Assembly: GCA_003566675.1 (NCBI GenBank)
Contig: PXCI01000068.1
Location: forward strand, 1 to 40,387
Direction: 5' to 3'
DNA from: Clostridia bacterium
GTDB taxonomy: Bacteria; Bacillota; Sulfobacillia; SLMV01
Length of the DNA stretch: 40,387 bases
Shown here: positions 35,112 to 40,387 of the stretch, in pieces
Layout: each line of letters starts with the position of its first letter
Numbering within the stretch: position 1 is the stretch's first letter
Notes under the pieces: generated by a model
What the model was told of the DNA's origin: nothing
Database searches by the model: none
What the model saw: only the letters and a program-made list of their open reading frames with translations
Translations under genes and position numbers: made by a program

Positions 35112-36578
35112 CTACTCGGCGAGCTCGTCCACGTAGTCCTCGACATCCTTCAACAGTGCTTGCGCGTCGAAGAGCACCCCATCCCTTATGGTCCACCTGA
35201 CGCCCCCCGTCTGAACCTTCGTAACCCTGTCATCCATGAACCCTTCCATGCCCGTCCCATACATCACCTTGAAGTTGTCCAGTGGATTACCGTCAACGAT
35301 GGCCAGGTCGGCAGCATAGCCCTTCCTGATTCCCTCCGACAGATGGGTCAACCCGAGGGACTTGCTGGCGTTGGTGGTGGCCATCTTGATGATGTCAACA
35401 GGATGAATGCCCGCCTCCTGCAGCAGCTCCAGCTCCCGAATCATCGAAAAGCCAAAGAGAGCATACAGAAACCCTGCATCGGAGCCGACCGTGATGGTCC
35501 CGCCGCGATCGAAGAAGACGCCCAGGTACTCCATCCAGATCCGGTACTTCTCCTTCCAGGCGATCTCGTCTGCTGTCCTCCAGTTGAAATGGTAGGAGGC
35601 GTGAAGCCCCGGGCTCGGTTCCCAGCTCTTCCTCAGGGCCGGTGCCCCAAACCTGGCATTGGACGTGAGGTTTCTGCCCCGCTCCAGGTCCCGGTTTGAT
35701 TCATAGACGGCCATGGTCGGGTTCCACACCACCCCTTTTTCAATCATCACGTCCAGTACATCCAGGATGCGCTCGGGGTAATCCTCCGCCTCGATCCAAT
35801 TGTAGGCAGACTCACGGAAACGGGCCAGCTCGTCAGACTCGTTATAGTCGAGGGGGAAGGATTGAACGCCGCTGAGTGCTGCCTCGGGGATCCCATAGGT
35901 ATGCTCCAGGGTGCGAACACCGGCTTCCGCCGCCATGACGGCATCCACCTCGCTGTTCAGGGCGAGATGAACGGCCACCCCCCCATCCATATCAAGTTTC
36001 CTTGCTTCATCACAGATCGCCTCGAGAACATCTGCGTACGCCCCGATGAGCTTCACACCATCCGCTCCGAGCTCCCGGAACCTCTGGACCTGTTCCCGGG
36101 CTTCATCGGGTGACAGGTCGTTTGCACCGAGACATCCATGCATGACGAAGAGACGCGGAATCGGGAGCTCTGGGCTCTGCGCACCGAGCTCCCGCTGGGC
36201 ATACAGCATCTCCTCCACACCAAAACCGACGGTGCGAAGGGTCGTAACACCGTGGGCAAGCCAGAGTTTGAAAGCGTAGTCGGTGCCCAGCGGGCCACAT
36301 TTTTCGTGATTTGGTGGAACGTGGGCGTGCATCTCGATCAGCCCCGGAATCACGCACATGCCCGTTGCGTCGATGACCCGATCGCCCCCAGGCCTTTCCC
36401 AGTCGGCGGGATACCGGTGCAAAGAGATCGGATCCACCTTCACAAGATCGGTGATCACACCTCCTTCAATCACCAGATCCATCGGGCCCTCTGCGGGAGT
36501 TCCCCTTCCGCTGACCACGGTTGCGTTGCGAATTACCAGGCGTGGGTATTGATTTCCCATTATACCATTATTGCTCAT
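35112..36578 (-). CDS. Amidohydrolase family protein (imidazolonepropionase/prolidase-like)
   Basis: The 488-residue protein has the metal-dependent amidohydrolase layout: an N-terminal beta sandwich (LVIRNATVVSGRG), the HxH motif at His84/His86 (GLIEMHAHV), Lys176 (GVKLIGAYAD) as the probable bridging residue, His204 (AVHLAL), His226 (LEHTYG) and Asp367 (ITVGSDAG). The C-terminal strands rejoin the sandwich (GYAADLAIVDGNPLDN). It has no signal peptide. Such enzymes hydrolyse cyclic amides or the amide bonds of dipeptides; the substrate is not known. The ATG at 36578 has GGAGG 8 bases upstream, better than the GTG at 36587. It is on the same strand as the HtrA-like gene but over 200 bases upstream of it. 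Confidence 0.9.
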   Translation of the reverse strand: MSNNGIMGNQYPRLVIRNATVVSGRGTPAEGPMDLVIEGGVITDLVKVDPISLHRYPADWERPGGDRVIDATGMCVIPGLIEMHAHVPPNHEKCGPLGTDYAFKLWLAHGVTTLRTVGFGVEEMLYAQRELGAQSPELPIPRLFVMHGCLGANDLSPDEAREQVQRFRELGADGVKLIGAYADVLEAICDEARKLDMDGGVAVHLALNSEVDAVMAAEAGVRTLEHTYGIPEAALSGVQSFPLDYNESDELARFRESAYNWIEAEDYPERILDVLDVMIEKGVVWNPTMAVYESNRDLERGRNLTSNARFGAPALRKSWEPSPGLHASYHFNWRTADEIAWKEKYRIWMEYLGVFFDRGGTITVGSDAGFLYALFGFSMIRELELLQEAGIHPVDIIKMATTNASKSLGLTHLSEGIRKGYAADLAIVDGNPLDNFKVMYGTGMEGFMDDRVTKVQTGGVRWTIRDGVLFDAQALLKDVEDYVDELAE

Positions 36579-36964
36579 TATGACCACCTCCTGAGAATTA
36601 CACTATCCTGAAAATCGGATAAAGCCAAGAGTATTCGTCAACACCGGGGGTCACCCCCGGTCCTCCGGGTAGAATCCGCCCACAGGTGACCAGCGTGTGA
36701 AGTGTGCGCAGACATGGCGTAGGCTCTCCTTGCGGTGGCCCCCCAGGGCACTATTTGCACTCACATAGGGGCTGCCAGCAGGACCTAATTCCTGTATGTT
36801 CTACCATCCCAGCAGTCTCCATTGATCGAGGGCTCGTTCGTTGCTTAACATGTACACATGCAACTGAGCTTTATGAATTTGATAACATGCTGCGATCTGG
36901 CACGCCGAAGAGGTCCCAATCTATGCAGTATCCACTTCGGCACCATAACCGGAGGGAGTATCGA
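36579..36964. other. Divergent intergenic region with a GC hairpin
   Basis: This region separates the amidohydrolase and the subtilisin-like gene and probably holds both promoters. ACCGGGGG (36643-36650) and CCCCCGGT (36654-36661) form a perfect 8-bp stem with a 3-base loop. CATGTACACATG near 36849-36860 is palindromic and could be a protein-binding site. No gene is supported here. An in-frame extension of the protease to 36704 has no ribosome binding site and odd composition. Confidence 0.45.
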
Positions 36965-39556
36965 ATGCATTTAGAAAAAGCCACAAGGTCAAAACTACTG
37001 TTGATTGGCCTGGTAGCGCTCTTTGCCCTTGCTCTGGGTATCTACAGCGCAAACGTTGACGCATCCATTCTCCACTCTAGCACCGAAGGTGACCAGAATT
37101 GGGCCTTGGTTCATCACTCTGGCAATCAGGCTGTTGACCCCGATGCCGGGTTGACCGTTGAAGTGAACTATGGCGATTTTAGTCTCGCCCACGGCACCGC
37201 GGAGCAGCTGCAGCAGGTAGAGGCCATCGGTTACTTCGTGCAACCGCTTCCCGACCGAACCCGAATCTATCTCAACCACGCATCCTTCAGTACCGAAGAG
37301 GGCGAACCCTCGGTTCCCTCGACACTGCGCACCGAACCCGCCAGCGGAGAATCCGCACACTATTTACTCCAGTTCATCGGTCCGATCAGGGACGCCTGGA
37401 TAGCCGCACTACAGGGTGAGGGGATCGAGTTCCTGGCGTACATCCCCAACTACACCTACGCTGTCCGCGCTACACCGGAACAGATGACTGCAGTACAGCA
37501 GCGTCCAGAGGTGCAGTGGCACGGCCTTTATCACGAGGGACTGCGCATGAGCCCCTCGGTACGTCAAACCCTGGCTGGCGGTGCCTCCGATTCAGATGCG
37601 GACCAGAAATACGTCATTGAGTTCTTCGGGAGCGAGTTCCCCGAGCAGTTTGAGACGCTGCTCCAGGCAGTCGGGTTGATGAGCGATGAGATCACCCGTC
37701 TTGCCGGGTACCCCGACTCGGAGCCGCGCTATCGCGCTGTTGTCGAGGCACCCCTTGCGGCCCTGTTCTCCATTATTTCCGATACAGGATTCTCATACGT
37801 CGCACCGGCCGCCTCGATGCAGCTGTTCAACAGCGAGGCCCGGGGAGTGATCAACAGCGATACAGCTCACTCTCACCAGTTGTCAGGCAAAGGCCAGACA
37901 GTGGCCGTCACCGACAGCGGCCTTGACCTCAACCACGAGATGTTCTTTGATCGGGACCAACCCGATGACTCCGGTGGTGGGGGATTTCCCGGTTATGATT
38001 TGCCCTGGTGGTGGGACCTATTGGACCAAACGGACACGGACCAGGACATCAATGCCTCCGAGCATCAGCCCTTCCCCTTCCCCTGGCCCTGGCCCGTCAC
38101 TCCAGACGGCGAACCCAGGGTTGGAGACGACCACCGCAAAGTCCAGGCCTTCATCGACCTGGCAGGTGACTCCACGAGCAACGACCCTATTGGCCACGGC
38201 ACCCACGTGGCCGGAACTATAGCCGGAAACACAGAGCCCTACGAAGCGTGGGCCAAGTACGATGGACATGCCTACGAGGCCCGGCTCGTCATCATCAAGG
38301 CCTTCAGTGCCGCCGGAGGCTGGGGGGCGGGTTTCGACTTCTACAGCGTGTTTGAAGAAGCTCACAATGCAGGAGCCAGGATCAACAATCAGAGCTGGGG
38401 CGGCCAGAGCAGCAGCATAGATGACGGATACGGCACAGTGGGACGAGACGCTGATCGTTTCATGGCCGATTATCCTTCCAACCTGCTTGTGATCGCATCC
38501 GGTAACTTCGGAGATGAGAGCGGACTCACCATCGCCACACCCGGTGATGCCAAGAACGTCCTCACCGTTGGAGCGGTAGACACTGACAATCCCGAAGGGG
38601 TCGCGTTCTTCTCATCGCGCGGACCCACAGCCGACGACCGTCTGAAGCCCGACCTGGTAGCCCCGGGGAACCCGATCATCTCGGCGGATGCAGACACGAC
38701 AGATAACTACGTCGGCCTCCAGGGTACCAGCATGTCAACCCCGACAGCAACGGGCGCAGCAGCCCTGGTCCGTCAGTATTACTCGGGCGGCTACTATCCC
38801 ACGGGAACTGCGAGCAACGCCAGTCTTGAACCCAGCGCAGCCCTGGTCAAGGCGACCCTGCTCGCCGGCGCCCGGGAGATCTCCGGGCCGGACTCGGACC
38901 GCGACAATGAGAACAAGTACCCCAACGCCTCCCAGGGATGGGGACTACTCGATCTCGACGGCTCACTGTACTGGCCTGGTGACGAGCGCGCCATGCTGGT
39001 CTGGGATGACCCCGCAAGCCTGAGTACCGGTGACGCGTGGGAGCAGGAGATCCTCATCGGGGACGGTTCCCAGTCTCTGCATCTGCACCTGGCCTGGACC
39101 GATCCCGCCCCCGCCCAGGGAGCACAACGCCACCTGGTCAATGACCTTAACCTGGAACTCGTCGCGCCAGACGGAACGATCTACCGCGGAAACAACCTCA
39201 CCGGTCTGAACCCTGGCTACACCGTCGCCGGTGGAGAGCCCGATTCCATCAACAACACCGAGGGAATCCGCATGCTGCCCGGCTACAGTACTCCCGGTAA
39301 CCTGCCCGAAGGGGCATACACGGTCCGTGTCGTGGGAGGAAATATCGCCGAAGGCCAGCAGTCCTTCGCCCTGGTCGTGCGCGGTGGGCTCACCGAGGAA
39401 TGGACAGAGCCTCCGGTAGACGATGAAGATGACAAAGATGAGATCGTTGTGACGATGACAATCGAAACCGATGCATGGGCTGACCTCGAAGATGAAATCA
39501 TGGCCTATGATGCGATTGAAGGTGTCGAGGTCAGAGTCGCCATGCCCGGTGAGTGA
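36965..39556 (+). CDS. Secreted subtilisin-like serine protease (S8 family)
   Basis: The 863-residue protein has a signal peptide (LLLIGLVALFALALGIYSA, about 11-29), a long N-terminal region (30-300) and an S8 catalytic domain. The triad is Asp317 (VTDSGLD), His411 (GHGTHVAG) and Ser589 (GTSMSTP), with the oxyanion Asn514 (ASGNFGDES). Between Asp and His lies an insertion rich in Trp, Pro and Asp (WWWDLLDQTD, PFPFPWPWPV). After the catalytic domain, residues about 675-800 form a beta-sandwich like those of kumamolysin/KP-43-type subtilases (HLHLAWTDPAP, LNLELVAPDGTIYRGNN, GAYTVRVVGG). The tail is acidic (DDEDDKDE). No cell-wall anchor is seen. The ATG at 36965 has GGAGGGAG 6 bases upstream. 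Confidence 0.92.
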   Translation: MHLEKATRSKLLLIGLVALFALALGIYSANVDASILHSSTEGDQNWALVHHSGNQAVDPDAGLTVEVNYGDFSLAHGTAEQLQQVEAIGYFVQPLPDRTRIYLNHASFSTEEGEPSVPSTLRTEPASGESAHYLLQFIGPIRDAWIAALQGEGIEFLAYIPNYTYAVRATPEQMTAVQQRPEVQWHGLYHEGLRMSPSVRQTLAGGASDSDADQKYVIEFFGSEFPEQFETLLQAVGLMSDEITRLAGYPDSEPRYRAVVEAPLAALFSIISDTGFSYVAPAASMQLFNSEARGVINSDTAHSHQLSGKGQTVAVTDSGLDLNHEMFFDRDQPDDSGGGGFPGYDLPWWWDLLDQTDTDQDINASEHQPFPFPWPWPVTPDGEPRVGDDHRKVQAFIDLAGDSTSNDPIGHGTHVAGTIAGNTEPYEAWAKYDGHAYEARLVIIKAFSAAGGWGAGFDFYSVFEEAHNAGARINNQSWGGQSSSIDDGYGTVGRDADRFMADYPSNLLVIASGNFGDESGLTIATPGDAKNVLTVGAVDTDNPEGVAFFSSRGPTADDRLKPDLVAPGNPIISADADTTDNYVGLQGTSMSTPTATGAAALVRQYYSGGYYPTGTASNASLEPSAALVKATLLAGAREISGPDSDRDNENKYPNASQGWGLLDLDGSLYWPGDERAMLVWDDPASLSTGDAWEQEILIGDGSQSLHLHLAWTDPAPAQGAQRHLVNDLNLELVAPDGTIYRGNNLTGLNPGYTVAGGEPDSINNTEGIRMLPGYSTPGNLPEGAYTVRVVGGNIAEGQQSFALVVRGGLTEEWTEPPVDDEDDKDEIVVTMTIETDAWADLEDEIMAYDAIEGVEVRVAMPGE

Positions 39557-39591
39557 ACGCGGAACCGCGCCTGAACAGACTCAGCAGCCAC

Positions 39592-39622
39592 CAGCGCCCG
39601 GGCTCCATGCGCCCGGGCGCTG
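39592..39622 (+). terminator. Strong hairpin after the subtilisin-like gene
   Basis: CAGCGCCCGGGC (39592-39603) and GCCCGGGCGCTG (39611-39622) form a perfect 12-bp stem with a 7-base loop, 36 bases after the stop. It lacks a T-run but stands between two convergent genes, so it may serve as a terminator in either direction. Confidence 0.55.
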
Positions 39623-39688
39623 TGATGGTGTGCACGCCCTTACAGATGCTCGTTGAGGCCCCATGTTGGCAACGGGAGACCCGGTCGT

Positions 39689-40387
39689 TCACTCCCCAGC
39701 AAAGACCTCGAACTCACAGCCCATGCCGGTATCGCTGCGGTACGCCTCCAGCACGACGCTCTCGGGATGCTCCAGGTCCTTCCACTGCAGCCCGGAGATC
39801 CTCACCGTCACCCGGCTATCCTCCGGCAGCGCCTGTTCAGAAGAGATCGAAAGCATCATGGCATCCAGGTACGAATCGTACTCATAGCGGTGCGCCAATT
39901 CAGCCTCCGGGTCGTCACATGAGATGATGAAATCACCTGCATCGAAAAACCCCTTCTCAGCCCAGGATTCGACCGGAGCCCAATCTCCAACCTGGATTTC
40001 GTGTTCAGAAGCCAGGTTCCATCCCAACACCCTGAAGGTGACGAGGAGATCATCCTCGGATCCCAGTATGGGTTCGACGGTCTCCACCTCCAGGCCTCCC
40101 CAGGGCATGACAACATACGCCAGGGTCAGGGGTTCTTCGATCCCATCCACCCGTACCTGCATCTTGTAGGTCCCGGGAGGAACCTCTTGATGAAAAGTGA
40201 CCAGGAACTCGGCGGTGTTGTGGAAGATGGACTGCTCACCGACATCATAACCCTCTGCATCGACGCTGCCGGGACTGATGGTCACGTCGAGCACGCCAGG
40301 TTCCGACGCTTCACCTTCGAAAATCAGGAGATGGGCTGATGTGCCGTCTTGTACCCTGAAGGTGTTCACGGTCACCCGGACAGAGAC
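39689..40387 (-). CDS. Partial hypothetical protein, probably extracytoplasmic beta-rich
   Basis: The frame is open to the right edge of the window, so the 5' end is missing; at least 232 residues are seen. The sequence is acidic and rich in Val, Glu and Asp, with alternating hydrophobic residues typical of beta sandwiches (TAEFLVTFHQEVPPGTYKMQ, DLLVTFRVLGWNLASEHEIQ, DSRVTVRISGLQWKDLEHPE). There are two distant Cys (ISCDDPE, MGCEFE). The segment PPGTYKMQVRVDG resembles domains placed in exported proteins. No family is recognised. It is convergent with the subtilisin-like protease. Confidence 0.6.
   Translation of the reverse strand, partial: VSVRVTVNTFRVQDGTSAHLLIFEGEASEPGVLDVTISPGSVDAEGYDVGEQSIFHNTAEFLVTFHQEVPPGTYKMQVRVDGIEEPLTLAYVVMPWGGLEVETVEPILGSEDDLLVTFRVLGWNLASEHEIQVGDWAPVESWAEKGFFDAGDFIISCDDPEAELAHRYEYDSYLDAMMLSISSEQALPEDSRVTVRISGLQWKDLEHPESVVLEAYRSDTGMGCEFEVFAGE

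Noticed and set aside
36643-36661. Terminator call for the GC hairpin between amidohydrolase and subtilase genes
   Set aside because: It lies upstream of both divergent genes, so there is no transcript to end; it is listed only as a structural feature.
36704-36964. 87-residue N-terminal extension of the subtilisin-like protease
   Set aside because: The signal peptide and the strong SD both place the start at 36965; the extension is Cys/His-rich noise.

Overview
The window looks like a chromosomal segment of a GC-rich Gram-positive bacterium, most likely a deep-branching, high-GC Bacillota (Firmicutes) lineage. This is inferred from the combination of an FMN riboswitch in front of a ribD-ribE-ribBA-ribH operon, a tRNA-dependent T-box leader in front of a leucine operon, a GerMN lipoprotein, a YtrA-type GntR regulator with its ABC exporter, and strong AGGAGG-type ribosome binding sites at most starts. 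No rRNA, tRNA, CRISPR array, intact insertion sequence or prophage was seen. No taxonomic marker gene allows a firmer placement.

Layout. 1-2900 is gene-poor: a decayed flavoprotein fragment, two small membrane proteins, one small soluble hypothetical protein and long non-coding stretches. 2902-6570 is the riboflavin operon: promoter, FMN riboswitch, intrinsic terminator, then four translationally overlapping genes. 6779-10999 holds a tandem and partly degenerate GGDEF protein (minus strand), a two-TM potassium channel with an RCK domain, a GerMN lipoprotein and a frameshifted membrane protein. 11191-16450 is mainly minus strand: a MATE transporter, a GNAT acetyltransferase and an lspA-rluD pair, plus a plus-strand helix-hairpin-helix-like hypothetical gene. 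16683-22573 is the leucine operon on the minus strand: promoter, T-box leader with a CTC (Leu) specifier, leuA-leuC-leuD-leuB, then an ilvE-type aminotransferase destroyed by several frameshifts and a stop. 22662-27440 holds an M29-like aminopeptidase, a frameshifted zinc-ribbon membrane protein, an MFS transporter, a PIG-L deacetylase and a two-part GNAT protein. 27525-29970 is a YtrA-type operon (regulator, ABC ATPase, permease, YbjQ-family protein) with a perfect palindrome just downstream of its promoter. 30410-33126 holds a deaminase, another GNAT protein and an unusual NUDIX-HD fusion. 33221-40387 is rich in exported hydrolases: an HtrA-like lipoprotein with two copies of a C-terminal domain, an amidohydrolase, a large subtilisin-like protease and a partial unknown protein running off the right edge.

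How the genes work together. The rib genes form a complete route from GTP and ribulose 5-phosphate to riboflavin apart from the dephosphorylation step, and are shut off by FMN through premature termination. The leu genes convert 2-oxoisovalerate to 2-oxoisocaproate and are read through when uncharged tRNA-Leu accumulates. The dead ilvE at the end of that operon means the final transamination must be done by another enzyme. The YtrA operon looks self-regulated. Several genes are broken by single frame changes, which could be real decay or assembly indels. ilvE, with many lesions and a nonsense codon, is convincingly a pseudogene.

Limits: all calls come from reading motifs and translations by eye, with no database search. 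Start codons were chosen by ribosome-binding-site position and family N-termini.
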